Assembly: GCA_016794025.1 (NCBI GenBank) | Contig: JAEUKX010000104.1 | Coordinates: 1-51,829 of the forward strand | DNA: 51,829 nt | From: Rhodospirillales bacterium | GTDB lineage: Bacteria > Pseudomonadota > Alphaproteobacteria > CACIAM-22H2 | Direction: 5' to 3' | Notes under the pieces: generated by a model | Databases searched by the model: none | Told to the model about the DNA's origin: nothing | The model's input: the letters and a program-made list of their open reading frames with translations, nothing else | Part shown: positions 17,051 through 25,825 of the stretch, piece after piece | How positions within the stretch are numbered: the stretch's first letter is position 1 | How the letters are laid out: each line of letters opens with the position of its first letter | Translations under genes and position numbers: made by a program

Positions 17051-17070
17051 CAGGCGACAACAGGCGACAG
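17051..17070 (+). repeat. Tandem 10-bp repeat CAGGCGACAA/CAGGCGACAG with adjoining hairpin
   Basis: Two tandem 10-mers are followed by TCGCCT, which pairs with AGGCGA of the second unit (17062-17076). It lies just after the permease stop and may be a weak 3'-end structure. The rest of 17077-17206 is AT-richer than its surroundings and shows no gene. Confidence 0.35.
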
Positions 17071-17147
17071 TCGCCTCCTAACCCATTGGTCTGGGCTGAC
17101 GGTTTCCGGTATCCGACTTCCGTGATTTTGTATGCCTTCATATTTAT

Positions 17148-17166
17148 ATTCCCGTAAAGCGGGTAT
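17148..17166. terminator. Weak bidirectional terminator candidate between convergent operons
   Basis: ATTCCCG and CGGGTAT form a 7-bp stem with one mismatch around TAAAG, flanked by AT-rich sequence on both sides. It lies between the convergent permease (ends 17034) and ATPase (ends 17207). The stem is short, so the call is tentative. Confidence 0.3.
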
Positions 17167-17206
17167 TTATGTGGACCATACTCCGAAAATTGTCACGAAA
17201 ATAGAC

Positions 17207-18274
17207 CTATGGCCGAACGAGGATCGCGCCCTTCGCGTCGAGCACGACGCTCACGACACTGCCGGCCGGGAACAGGGGCCGCGTGCGCGGCACGACGGCA
17301 AAGAGATCGCCCAGTGCCGTGTCGACGTGATACTCGACATGCGACCCCATGAAGGTGGCCTTGCTCACCCGGCCAGGCAGTCCAGCCCCCTCGCCGGCTT
17401 CGAGGTCGATCGCCTCGGGTCGGATGACGAGGTCGACCGGCCCCGGCACCAGATCTCGATGGGGAAGATCGATGCGGGCTTCGCCCAAAGCCACCCGCCC
17501 CCGCTCGCCCGAAACGCTTTCGAGCGTCGCACAAACATGGTTCGCCTCGCCCATGAAAGTTGCCACGAAGACGTCGCGCGGCGCGTCGTACAGCTCGGCC
17601 GGCGTGCCGGCCTGCGCGATCTCGGCCGCGCGCATGACGACGATGCGGTCGGATACGGCCAGCGCTTCGCTCTGGTCGTGGGTCACGTAGATCGCGGTCA
17701 GCCCCAGCGACTGCTGGAGTGCGCGGATCTCCTCGCGCATCGAACGACGCAGCCGCGCGTCGAGGTTCGAAAGCGGCTCGTCGAACAGCAGCACGTCGGG
17801 CTCCAGCACCAGCGCGCGCGCCACGGCCACGCGCTGCTGCTGGCCGCCCGACATCTCGGACGGCAGGCGCAGGCCATAGCCGGCAAGCCCCACTGTCTCC
17901 AGCGCCCGGCGCGCGCGCGCCGCCGCATCGGTCTTGTTGAGACCGGAAGAGACGAGCCCGTAGGCAACGTTCTCCTCGACGCTCATGTGCGGGAACAGCG
18001 CATAGGACTGGAACACCATCGAAACGTTGCGTTCGCGCGCGGAAAGGCTCGTGACGTCGAACCCGCCGATCTCGATCCGGCCCTCACTCGGCGTTTCGAG
18101 GCCCGCGACCATGCGCAACAGCGTCGTCTTCCCGCATCCGGACGGCCCCAGCAGCGTGACGAGCGTACCCGGCGCGATGTCGAGCGACAGCTTCTTCACG
18201 GCCACGACCTGGCCGTAGCGCTTGACGATGTCGACGAGGCGCACCCCGGCCCCCTTCCGTGTCGGCGTATTCAT
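17207..18274 (-). CDS. ABC transporter ATP-binding protein, FbpC/PotA type
   Basis: A 355-residue ATPase with Walker [30 protein letters not shown], signature MSGGQQQR, Walker [17 protein letters not shown] and switch YVTHDQSEALAVS. A TOBE-like C-terminal domain follows (DLVIRPEAIDLEAGEG). The ATG at 18274 overlaps the permease stop by 4 bp, and that start gives a standard N-terminus (KGAGVRLVDIVKRYG). It is the last gene of a minus-strand operon ordered binding protein, permease, ATPase. Confidence 0.88.
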   Translation of the reverse strand: MNTPTRKGAGVRLVDIVKRYGQVVAVKKLSLDIAPGTLVTLLGPSGCGKTTLLRMVAGLETPSEGRIEIGGFDVTSLSARERNVSMVFQSYALFPHMSVEENVAYGLVSSGLNKTDAAARARRALETVGLAGYGLRLPSEMSGGQQQRVAVARALVLEPDVLLFDEPLSNLDARLRRSMREEIRALQQSLGLTAIYVTHDQSEALAVSDRIVVMRAAEIAQAGTPAELYDAPRDVFVATFMGEANHVCATLESVSGERGRVALGEARIDLPHRDLVPGPVDLVIRPEAIDLEAGEGAGLPGRVSKATFMGSHVEYHVDTALGDLFAVVPRTRPLFPAGSVVSVVLDAKGAILVRP

Positions 18275-20478
18275 GCGCGCGCTCCGAGTGTGTGTGCGCC
18301 GCCGGCGGCCCGACGCCCGATGCGCCGCCGTCCGACGAGAAGCTGGATGAGGCCGATCGCCGCCATCATCAACACGATGAGGACGGTCGAGTAGGCGATC
18401 GCGATGCCGTAGTCGCCGTTGATGACGCGGTTGATGATGTAGACCGTGGCCATCTCGTGGCGCGCGGAGACGAGGAAGATGACCGCGCTGACCGTCGTCA
18501 TCGCCCGAACGAAGCTGTAGACGAGCGCCGTGACGATCGCGGGCCGCAGCAACGGCAGGACGACGCGCGCCAGCGTGCGGCCGGTCGAGGCTCGCAAGGT
18601 GGCCGACGCCTCGTCGAGGCTGCGGTCGAGCTGGCTGATGGCGGCAAGCCCCGAGCGCACGCCGACGGGCATGTTGCGGAATACGAAGCACGCCACGAGG
18701 ATCGCGGCCGTGCCTGTGATCTCGACTGGCGGAACGTTGTAGGCAAGGACATAGGCCACGCCGATGACCGTGCCAGGCACGCAGAAGCTGAGCATCAGCG
18801 CGAATTCCAGCGCGCCGCGCCCCGCGAAGCGCTGGCGCGCCAGGACCCACGCCGCCAGAAGGCCGATGCCGGCGGTAAGCGGTGCGGCAAGGCCGGCGAG
18901 CTGGATCGTCGTCCAGAACGAATTCCACGCTCCGCCCGACCACACGATGCCGCCCGTCCCGAAATCGACCGAGAAGGCGCGCGCGAAATGCGAGAGCGTG
19001 GGCGTCCAGTCGCGGCCCCACACGGCAACGAACCCGCCCGCGAGCGCCAGCGCATAGACCGTGACGGTGAGCGCCGCCCACGGCAGCGCCAGCGCGAAGG
19101 CCGCGCGTTCGACCGGCGGCGGTAGGCGCGCCGGCAGGCCGGCGTCGCCCTTGCCCGACATCGACACGTACGACGCGCGCCCTACCACGCGCCGCTGCAG
19201 GAAGAAGGCGACCAGCGCGTAGACCAGCAGGATCGAGGCGAGCGTGGCCGAACGACCGAAGTCCGCCTGCGCGCCGACGACGGCGAAGAAGATCTCGGTC
19301 GACAGCACGCCGAACGAGCCACCGAGGACGACCGGATTGCCGAAATCCGCGATGCTTTCGATGAACACCACGAGGAAGGCGTTGGCTAGGCCCGGACGCA
19401 TCAGCGGCAGCGTGACGGTGCGAAACGCCCGCATCTCGCTGGCGCGAAGCGTCTGGGTCGCCTCCTCCATCGTCGGCGAGACGCCTTCGACCACGCCGAT
19501 CAGCACGAGGAAGGCCGTGGGCGTGAAGCTGAAGACTTGCGCCAGCAGGACGCCGTTGAAGCCGTAGATCCAGCGCCCCAGCTCGACGCCCAACCACGAC
19601 GAGGCCGCCTGATTGACCAGCCCCGACCGCCCGAAAATGAGGATGAGCCCGAGCCCGATGACGAAGGGCGGCGTGATGATGGGCATGACCGTCAGCAGCC
19701 GCAGCGGTCGCTTCAGGCGGAAGCCGGTGCGCGTGACGATCAGCGCGAAGGCGAGCCCCAGCAGCGTCGCGAGGCTGGCGGTCGACAGCGCCAGCGCAAG
19801 CGTGTTCCACGCCACGCCGCAGTTCGAACGCGACGTGAGGCAGGCAAGCGTCCAGATTTTCGGCGCGAACAGGCGGTCGGCCGTGGCGGCTAGCAGCGTC
19901 TGGTCGGACGGCACGGTGAATATCTGCGAAAGCAGCGTCAGCACCGGCCAGACGGTGAAAATCGCGATCGACGCGACGAGCACGGCAACCGCGCCCGAAA
20001 CGAACCTCTCCCCGCCGAAGCGGCCCTTGAGGGCCAGCCCGTCGCTCGCCATCAGAAGGCAGCCCGCGAAGGCGAGCGTGCCGCCGATGCCGAAGCCGAA
20101 CTGGCGCTCGTCGAGCACGCCGAAGATCTCTTCAAGCCACGGATAGCGCCACCCTTGCACGCCCACGAGCCAGCCCTGCACGACGATGGCGGCAAGCCCC
20201 GCGACGCCACCTGCGAGAAGCCAGCGCGCGCGCGCCGCACGGGGGCTTCGCGCGTCGATCCCCGGCAGGGCAGCCATCAGGCTCGCCGCCACGGGCCAGA
20301 ACCACGGGCGACCGTGGAACGCCGCCTGCGCTAGCGCCGAGGCGATGTCGGGGTCGGCGGCAACAAGCGCGAAATACTCGGCAAGCCGCAGCGGTTCCTG
20401 CGCCATGTGCCACGGCAGCACGGCGAAGCCGAGGGCCGCAGCAAGCCACCAGACGGCGGTCAGGTCGAAGCGTTTCAT
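18271..20478 (-). CDS. ABC transporter permease with extended N-terminal membrane region
   Basis: A 735-residue permease, about 180 residues longer than the other two-domain permeases here. The extra N-terminal part carries several additional hydrophobic segments (WWLAAALGFAVLPWHMA, FWPVAASLMAALPGI, RWLLAGGVAGLAAIVVQGW). The usual two permease halves follow, with EAA loops EEATQTLRASEMRAF and DEASATLRASTGRTL. Long permeases of this kind form a recognisable branch near AfuB-type importers. It overlaps the ATPase by 4 bp and follows the binding-protein gene by about 50 bp. Confidence 0.85.
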   Translation of the reverse strand: MKRFDLTAVWWLAAALGFAVLPWHMAQEPLRLAEYFALVAADPDIASALAQAAFHGRPWFWPVAASLMAALPGIDARSPRAARARWLLAGGVAGLAAIVVQGWLVGVQGWRYPWLEEIFGVLDERQFGFGIGGTLAFAGCLLMASDGLALKGRFGGERFVSGAVAVLVASIAIFTVWPVLTLLSQIFTVPSDQTLLAATADRLFAPKIWTLACLTSRSNCGVAWNTLALALSTASLATLLGLAFALIVTRTGFRLKRPLRLLTVMPIITPPFVIGLGLILIFGRSGLVNQAASSWLGVELGRWIYGFNGVLLAQVFSFTPTAFLVLIGVVEGVSPTMEEATQTLRASEMRAFRTVTLPLMRPGLANAFLVVFIESIADFGNPVVLGGSFGVLSTEIFFAVVGAQADFGRSATLASILLVYALVAFFLQRRVVGRASYVSMSGKGDAGLPARLPPPVERAAFALALPWAALTVTVYALALAGGFVAVWGRDWTPTLSHFARAFSVDFGTGGIVWSGGAWNSFWTTIQLAGLAAPLTAGIGLLAAWVLARQRFAGRGALEFALMLSFCVPGTVIGVAYVLAYNVPPVEITGTAAILVACFVFRNMPVGVRSGLAAISQLDRSLDEASATLRASTGRTLARVVLPLLRPAIVTALVYSFVRAMTTVSAVIFLVSARHEMATVYIINRVINGDYGIAIAYSTVLIVLMMAAIGLIQLLVGRRRIGRRAAGGAHTLGARA

Positions 20479-20527
20479 TGGGAAGGAAAGCCGGGCGCGC
20501 CGCGTGGCCGGAGCGCGCCCGACGGCC

Positions 20528-21553
20528 TCAGCGCGGCAGCGAGCCGATTTCGGCGTCCCACTTCGCGAGCAGGCGGCGGCGCTCGGCGGCCTGCCCGTAT
20601 TTCACGAAGTCGTACTCGACCAGTTTCATCTTCGACAGGTCGGGTGCGTTGGGCGGCAGGGGTGCGGTCTTGTTCGACGGCATCTGCAGCTGTCCGCCGG
20701 CCTCGAAGCCGAGGCGCTGGGCCTCCGGCGTCAGGGCCCAGTCGTAGAAGCGGCGGGCCTGCGTCATGTTTCGCGCACCCTTGATGATCGACATCGAGCC
20801 GATTTCGTAGCCCGTTCCCTCGCACGGCGTGGCCCAGCCCACGGGGAAGCCCGCGTTCGACTCCGTCACCGCGTCGTGGACGAACGAGAGAGACACGGCC
20901 GTCTCGCCGCGCGCCACCGCCTTGATCGGGCCGGTGCCCGAGCGGGCATAGGCGTTCACGTTCTTGTGCATCTCGGCGAGATATTCAAACGCCTTGGGCT
21001 CGCCCATCAGCTGGACGAGCGTGGCGATGACGACATAGGCCGTTCCCGACGAGTTCGGATTGGCGATCTGGATCTCGCCCTTGTAAGTCGGCTTCAGGAT
21101 GTCGGCCCAGCAGGCGGGCGCAGGAATGTTCTTCTTGGCCAGCAACTCCTTGTTGAAGCCGAAGCCGATGGCGCCCGAATAGATGCCGACCGAGCGGCCC
21201 TTCGATATCTCGTACTGGCGGATCGCCCATGCCTGGAGCTGGGCATTGTTGGGAGACTTGTACTCGACTGTCAGGTTTTCCTCGGCCGCGATTAGGTGCG
21301 GATCGCCCGTGCCGCCGAACCACACGTCGGTACGTGGATTCTGCGCCTCGGCGCGTACCTGCGCCAGCGCTTCGCCGGAACCGCGCTGCGTCATGTTGAC
21401 CGTAATGCCCGTCGATTTCTGGAAGCTGGTCGCGACGGCCTGGCACCATTCGACCTGCACCGAGCAGGAAAGGTTCAGCGTGCCCTGCGCAACGGCCGGC
21501 GAAAGCGGCAACACGGCTGCGAATGCGGCGAGGGCGGCGAATGTACGGATCAT
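20528..21553 (-). CDS. Periplasmic binding protein, AfuA-like, Cys-containing type
   Basis: A 341-residue secreted protein. The signal peptide ends near PAVAQ; the mature protein begins GTLNLSCSVQVEWCQA, with two cysteines likely forming a disulfide. Other features are RAEAQNPRTDVWFGGTGD, a ligand-side LSFVHD and PCEGTGYEIGSMSIIKGA. The EGTGY element and preceding acidic pair recur in the proteins at 23162 and 40685 and fit a sugar-phosphate-type site better than an Fe(III) Tyr pair. The ATG at 21553 has GGGAGG upstream. It heads the operon with the permease and ATPase. Confidence 0.85.
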   Translation of the reverse strand: MIRTFAALAAFAAVLPLSPAVAQGTLNLSCSVQVEWCQAVATSFQKSTGITVNMTQRGSGEALAQVRAEAQNPRTDVWFGGTGDPHLIAAEENLTVEYKSPNNAQLQAWAIRQYEISKGRSVGIYSGAIGFGFNKELLAKKNIPAPACWADILKPTYKGEIQIANPNSSGTAYVVIATLVQLMGEPKAFEYLAEMHKNVNAYARSGTGPIKAVARGETAVSLSFVHDAVTESNAGFPVGWATPCEGTGYEIGSMSIIKGARNMTQARRFYDWALTPEAQRLGFEAGGQLQMPSNKTAPLPPNAPDLSKMKLVEYDFVKYGQAAERRRLLAKWDAEIGSLPR

Positions 21554-21566
21554 AGGTTCCTCCCGG

Positions 21567-21586
21567 CGCCCTCTCAATTGAGGGCG
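21567..21586. promoter_or_regulatory. 5'-UTR hairpin upstream of the binding-protein gene at 21553
   Basis: CGCCCTC and GAGGGCG form a 7-bp stem around TCAATT, and CTCAATTGAG is a palindrome inside it. On the plus strand it is followed by TATTTTTGTT. It lies between the divergent starts of the binding protein (21553) and HAD hydrolase (21730). It may be an mRNA leader structure or an operator. Confidence 0.35.
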
Positions 21587-21729
21587 TATTTTTGTTACAT
21601 TACGGATGGAAAACCGCCCCGGCGGGAGGGTTTGCCTGTCACGAATATGTAATAGTCTTGTATTTGGACGCGAATCAAGCAAATTTCCCACCCGTTTGGG
21701 TCGCCAAAAATCTAGGAAAACTACAAAAT

Positions 21730-22380
21730 ATGCCCCGCCTTCGCGCATTACTGTTCGACATCGACGGAACGCTTACCGACACCGAAGCCGTGCATTTCGA
21801 GGCGTGGACCCGCATCCTGAAGCCGCTCGGCCGGACCGTCGCGCGCGACCATTACGATCGGAACTTCGTCGGACTGACGAGCGATGCGATCGTCGAGCGC
21901 AACTTCGCCGACATCGACCCGGTCGTGGCCAAACGACTGCCGGAAGAAAAGGAAGCGCTGTTCCGCTCGCTTCTCGACAGGCTGGTGCCGACGCCCGGCG
22001 TGCGCGAGTTCATCGCCCGCGCCAGGGACGCCGGCATCGCGCGCGCGGCCGTGACCAACGCGCCGCGCGCCAACGCCGAATTGATGCTCGGAAAACTCGG
22101 TCTCATCGGCGAGATGCAGACACTGGTGATCGGCGACGAACTTGCGCACGGCAAACCTCACCCGCTTCCCTACCTGACGGCGCTCGAACGGCTCGGCATG
22201 CCGGCGAATGCGGCGCGCGTCTACGAAGACTCGGCTGCCGGAGTGCGCTCGGGCGTGGCGGCGGGCGTGGAAACCGTCGGCGTCGACGTCCATTCGGCCT
22301 CCGTCGGCGCCACGCATCCGCTGCTGGCGCTTGGCGCCAAGCGCGTCATCCGCGACTTCGGCGCCGAAACCTTCGGCTAG
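21730..22380 (+). CDS. HAD-superfamily sugar-phosphatase, beta-phosphoglucomutase-like
   Basis: A 216-residue HAD hydrolase of the beta-PGM subclass. The nucleophile motif FDIDGTLTDTE has Asp10 and Asp12; motif II is in VTNAPR, the motif III Lys is near HGKPHPLPY, and motif IV is EDSAAGVRSGVAAG. It most likely dephosphorylates a small phosphosugar. It diverges from a transporter operon and its stop shares CTAG with the convergent inositol-monophosphatase-like gene. Together these suggest a function in processing the imported compound. Confidence 0.85.
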   Translation: MPRLRALLFDIDGTLTDTEAVHFEAWTRILKPLGRTVARDHYDRNFVGLTSDAIVERNFADIDPVVAKRLPEEKEALFRSLLDRLVPTPGVREFIARARDAGIARAAVTNAPRANAELMLGKLGLIGEMQTLVIGDELAHGKPHPLPYLTALERLGMPANAARVYEDSAAGVRSGVAAGVETVGVDVHSASVGATHPLLALGAKRVIRDFGAETFG

Positions 22381-23165
22381 GCCCGCAGCGGAATTCCCGA
22401 CAGGCGGGATACGAGCGCGCCGAGCCCCGGCGTCGTGGCCAGAATCGGGTTGCCCTGCTTGAGGTCGACGCCGTCCTCGAACGGGTTCGTCACGCCGCCG
22501 GCCTCGCGCACGATGACTACGCCCGCCATCGCATCCCACGTCTTCGTCCAAAGCTGCAGGTAGCCGTGGCGCGCGCCCGCGGCCACGCGTGCGAGCGCCA
22601 GCGCCGCCGAGCCGGCACGCCGGAAATCGAGGCCGGCATCGACGACCCGTCCGACAAGGCCGAAATAGTCGGCCTTGGAAATGCCGTTGCCCCAGTCGAT
22701 GTCGAGGATCGCCCCGCCCGTCGGCGGCTCCATGACGGCAATACGCGCATCGTTCTTGAACGCGCCGCCGCCCGTGCGTGCTGCATAGAGTTCGCCCAGC
22801 ACGGGCGCGAAGATCACGCCAACTTTGGCGATGCCCACTTCCCGATAGCCGATCGAAACGCACCAATCGGCGACGCCGGTGGCGAAGTTGGAAGTTCCGT
22901 CGATCGGATCGACGACCCATTGGCTCGTGCCGCCGGCGCCGCCGCCTTCCTCGCCCACGAACGCATCGCCCGGAAACGCCGCCGCCAGCCGCTCGCGAAC
23001 GAGAACCTCGACGGCGCCGTCGGCCTGCGTCAGGAAATCGTGGCGCCCCTTGAACGTGGTGCCGAGCGCGCGTTTGCCGGTCCACCATTCCAGCGCCAGT
23101 TTGCCCGCCTCACGGGCGATCGTCGTCGCGGCTGCCAGGCGGGCTTCGAGTTCGCGCGCGCTCAT
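22377..23165 (-). CDS. Inositol-monophosphatase-family phosphatase (second copy)
   Basis: A 262-residue paralogue of the protein at 1392-2189. Metal-site motifs are VGEEGGGAGG, WVVDPIDGTSNFATG and TWDAMAGVVIVREAGG. Its ATG at 23165 overlaps the stop of the upstream binding-protein gene by 4 bp, so the two are translationally coupled. A binding protein directly coupled to a phosphatase, with no permease or ATPase of its own, suggests they share membrane components with the neighbouring system and process the same phosphorylated ligand. Confidence 0.85.
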   Translation of the reverse strand: MSARELEARLAAATTIAREAGKLALEWWTGKRALGTTFKGRHDFLTQADGAVEVLVRERLAAAFPGDAFVGEEGGGAGGTSQWVVDPIDGTSNFATGVADWCVSIGYREVGIAKVGVIFAPVLGELYAARTGGGAFKNDARIAVMEPPTGGAILDIDWGNGISKADYFGLVGRVVDAGLDFRRAGSAALALARVAAGARHGYLQLWTKTWDAMAGVVIVREAGGVTNPFEDGVDLKQGNPILATTPGLGALVSRLSGIPLRA

Positions 23166-24187
23166 TTCGGCAGGGGCTTCACTTCGGCGTCCCATTTCGC
23201 CAACAGGCGCCGACGCTCGCTCGCCGCGCCGTATTTCGCGAAGTCGTAGTCGATGAGTTTGACGTCGATCTTGGGCGCCTGCGGGTGGACGGGCGTATTG
23301 CGGTTCGACTGGACGTGGAAGAATTTCGCCTCGGCGGCCGCGATCTGCGATTCCGGCGACAGAGCGAACTCGTACCACTGCCTAGCAAGTTCCAGGTTAC
23401 GCGTCCCCTTGACGATGCTCATGGAGCCGACCTGATATCCCGTGCCTTCGCACGGCGCCACCGGCTTCACGGGGCCGCCATCGACGAGGACCTGCGTGAT
23501 GTCGTCGAGGAAGGCGATCCCGACAAGAGTCTCGCCGGTGCCCGTGTTTCGCGCGGCGGCGGCGCCGGCTTTGTTGTATTGGTTGACGTTGAGGTGCAGC
23601 TTCTTCATGTAGTCGAAGGCTCGGTCCTCTCCCATCAGCTGTACCATCGTGGCGAGATGCGTATAGGCCGTGCCCGAGGCGTTGGGGTCGGACGTCTGCA
23701 CTTCGTTGCGGAATCTTGCGTCGAGCAGGTCGGACCAGCAGCGCGGCTCCGCCCCGCCCTTGCGCTCCATCTGGCGCGTGTTGAAGCCGAAGCCCAGAGC
23801 GCCGGCAAAGAGCCCCACCGTGCGATAGCCCGACTGCTCGGCCTGTTTGCGCGCCCAGTCGTGCAGCTGCGGCAGCGTCGGCGAACGGTACTCGAGCGTC
23901 AGCCCCTCTTCCGCCGCCTGCAGATGGGAGTCGCCCGTCCCGCCGTACCACACGTCGCCGCGCGGGTTCGTCGCTTCGGCCTTCACCTGCGCGTAGATCT
24001 CGCCGGCACTCTTGCGGGTCATCGCGACCCGGACGCCGGTCTTGCGCGTGAATGCGTTCACGGCGCCGCGGCACCATTCCTCCGGCACGCCGCAATAGAC
24101 CGAAAGCGTCGCCTGCGAGCGCGCGCTTTGCGGCACAGCCACGATAGCGGCGGCAAGAGCCACACCTAAAATCGACAGTTTTCGCAT
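23162..24187 (-). CDS. Orphan periplasmic binding protein, AfuA-like, Cys-containing type
   Basis: A 341-residue secreted protein. The signal peptide ends near SARSQ; mature ATLSVYCGVPEEWCRG carries the same Cys pair as the protein at 20528. It has KAEATNPRGDVWYGGTGDSH, FLDD and PCEGTGYQVGSMSIVKGT. It is encoded with only an inositol-monophosphatase-like gene and lacks a permease and ATPase, so it may deliver ligand to the transporter at 17207-20478. The truncated gene at 46798-46983 matches its first 60 residues closely. Confidence 0.85.
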   Translation of the reverse strand: MRKLSILGVALAAAIVAVPQSARSQATLSVYCGVPEEWCRGAVNAFTRKTGVRVAMTRKSAGEIYAQVKAEATNPRGDVWYGGTGDSHLQAAEEGLTLEYRSPTLPQLHDWARKQAEQSGYRTVGLFAGALGFGFNTRQMERKGGAEPRCWSDLLDARFRNEVQTSDPNASGTAYTHLATMVQLMGEDRAFDYMKKLHLNVNQYNKAGAAAARNTGTGETLVGIAFLDDITQVLVDGGPVKPVAPCEGTGYQVGSMSIVKGTRNLELARQWYEFALSPESQIAAAEAKFFHVQSNRNTPVHPQAPKIDVKLIDYDFAKYGAASERRRLLAKWDAEVKPLPK

Positions 24188-24251
24188 CGTTTCCTCCGGC
24201 GTCTTTTGCTGCGGCGCAACACCGGGAACCGGCGCGCGCAGCATGATCTTC

Positions 24252-24298
24252 ACAGTGACTGTCACAAACAATACACTTAACCGCAACAAAACAGTCAC
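24252..24298. promoter_or_regulatory. Candidate operator: inverted repeats of GTGACTGT between divergent binding-protein genes
   Basis: An 11-bp palindrome ACAGTGACTGT lies at 24252-24262. The arm GTGACTGT (24255-24262) is repeated in inverse orientation as ACAGTCAC (24291-24298). The spacing of about three helical turns suits looping or cooperative binding by a dimeric regulator controlling both genes. No regulator gene adjoins it. Confidence 0.4.
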
Positions 24299-24326
24299 GC
24301 GGCCAATCGCGAAAATGGAGGAAACG

Positions 24327-25634
24327 ATGTCGATCACGCGGCGCGAGTTTGCAGGCACGGCGCTTTTCGGGGCGGGCATGGCGGCGGCTGCCCCGTCCAT
24401 TCTTCGCGCGCAAAGCCGTCCGAAGGTGACGTTCTACTATCCCATCCAGGTCGGCGGTCCGCTCACGCAGGTAATCGACGGCTATATCGCGAAGTTCAAG
24501 GCCGAAAACCCGTCGATCGACGTCGAAGCGGTCTATGCCGGCAACTACATCGATACGACGACAAAGGCGCTTACCGCCGCGAAGGCCGGCTCGCCGCCGA
24601 CGACCGCGATCCTGCTTGCGACCGACATCTACACCCTGCTCGACGCCGAAGTGATCCAGCCGCTCGACGACTTCGTCAAGACGGACGCCGACCAAGCCTG
24701 GATCAACGGCTTCATGCCTGCGTTCCTGAAGAGCGCGCAGATCAAAGGCAAACTGTGGGCCGCGCCCTTCCAACGTTCGACCGCCGTGCTCTACTGGAAC
24801 AAGAAGGCGTTCGCCGAATCCGGCCTCGATCCCGAGAAATTCCCGACGACTTGGGACGAGATGGTCGCCTACGGCAAAGCCGTCACGCGCAAGGACGCGT
24901 CGGGCCGCACGACGCGCTGGGGCGTCGGCATCCCGGGCAACGTGGGATCGGCTCAATGGCTTTTCGGCGCGCTCGTCGCCCAGAACGGCGGCACTCTTTT
25001 CAAGGAAGACGGAACGGCGACGTTCCTCACCGACAAGAAGGTCGTCGACGCGCTGCAGTTCTGGATCGACCTCTCGAAGGTCCATGGCGTGCATCCGCCC
25101 GGCATCCAGGAATGGGGCACCACGCCGCAGGACTTCCTCGAAGGCCGGATCGCGATGATCTGGACGACGACGGGAAACCTGACGAACATAAAGAAGAACG
25201 CGACGTTCGATTTCGGCGTAGCGCCGTATCCGGGCAAAGTCGCGCCCGCCTCCGTTCTCGGCGGCGGCAACTTCTACGTCTTCGCGAAGGCGCCGCAGGC
25301 CGACAAGGAAGCCGCGTTCAAGTTCATCAAGTTCATGACGTCGGACGAGTTGCTTGCCGACTGGTGCATCCAGACGGGTTACGTCGCCCCGCGCGACGGC
25401 GCTTGGGAGACGGCCGCGCTGAAGAAGTACGTCGCCGACATGCCGGCCGCCACCGTCGCGCGCCGGCAGATCGCAAGCTCGGTGCCGGAATTCTCGACCT
25501 ACGACAATGCCCGCACGACCGCCGTTCTGAACACAGGGATCGGCGCAGCGCTCACCGGCCAGAAGACGGCCGAAAAGGCGTTGGCCGACGCGCAGGCCGA
25601 GATCGACCGCATCCTGCGGCCGTTCCGGCGATAG
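24327..25634 (+). CDS. Family-1 extracellular solute-binding protein (UgpB/MalE type), Tat-exported
   Basis: A 435-residue binding protein. The Tat signal has TRREF at residues 4-8 and ends near LRAQ; the mature part starts RPKVTFYYPIQVGGPLTQV. It belongs to the sugar/glycerol-phosphate binding-protein group (KAVTRKDASGRTTRWGVGIPG, GNFYVFAKAPQADKEAAFKFIKF). The ATG at 24327 follows GGAGG. Its membrane partners (two small permeases and a UgpC-type ATPase) would normally come next, but the island junction at 25.8 kb follows instead. The operon therefore looks cut off. Confidence 0.85.
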   Translation: MSITRREFAGTALFGAGMAAAAPSILRAQSRPKVTFYYPIQVGGPLTQVIDGYIAKFKAENPSIDVEAVYAGNYIDTTTKALTAAKAGSPPTTAILLATDIYTLLDAEVIQPLDDFVKTDADQAWINGFMPAFLKSAQIKGKLWAAPFQRSTAVLYWNKKAFAESGLDPEKFPTTWDEMVAYGKAVTRKDASGRTTRWGVGIPGNVGSAQWLFGALVAQNGGTLFKEDGTATFLTDKKVVDALQFWIDLSKVHGVHPPGIQEWGTTPQDFLEGRIAMIWTTTGNLTNIKKNATFDFGVAPYPGKVAPASVLGGGNFYVFAKAPQADKEAAFKFIKFMTSDELLADWCIQTGYVAPRDGAWETAALKKYVADMPAATVARRQIASSVPEFSTYDNARTTAVLNTGIGAALTGQKTAEKALADAQAEIDRILRPFRR

Positions 25635-25755
25635 GATCGCGTGGGCGAGACCGGCGGCGCGGGACCTATACTCGCGCCGCCCGGTAGGCGTCCACGATCC
25701 GCGCCAGTAGCCGCACCCCAAATTCGACCTGGCCGCCCGACTTCCAAAAACGCAA

Positions 25756-25784
25756 AGCCCGCCGCCGGTTTCCCGGGGCGGGCT
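25756..25784 (-). terminator. Rho-independent terminator after tRNA fragment 2
   Basis: AGCCCGCC pairs with GGCGGGCT and an inner CCGG pairs with CCGG; on the minus strand TTTGCGTTTTT follows. It occupies the same place relative to the tRNA CCA end as the terminator at 1196-1224, but with different sequence. It may also serve the binding-protein gene that ends at 25634. Confidence 0.7.
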
Positions 25785-25791
25785 TCTTTTG

Positions 25792-25825
25792 TGGTCGGAG
25801 CGGCGGGATTCGAACCCACGACCCC
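25792..25825 (-). repeat. att-like direct repeat 2: 3' end of a tRNA gene (probably tRNA-Pro)
   Basis: The minus strand carries the same T-arm, CGCTCCG acceptor strand, discriminator A and CCA as 1232-1266, in the same orientation. The 5' part of a tRNA is again absent. The two copies are about 24.6 kb apart and define the ends of putative island A. Confidence 0.75.

Larger units (their letters stand above)
1232..25825. mobile_element. Putative integrative island A between two tRNA 3'-end repeats
   Basis: The segment is bounded by direct repeats of a tRNA 3' end at 1232-1266 and 25792-25825, each with the same flanking repeat on its right side. It carries sugar and phospho-sugar transport and catabolic genes. 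No integrase lies inside it; the only integrase remnant (1027-1116) belongs to the neighbouring unit on the left. The island reading is inference from repeat geometry. Confidence 0.5.

Noticed and set aside
17051..17076. Beginning of a longer tandem repeat array
   Set aside because: Only two units exist and the third is the inverted arm of a small hairpin.
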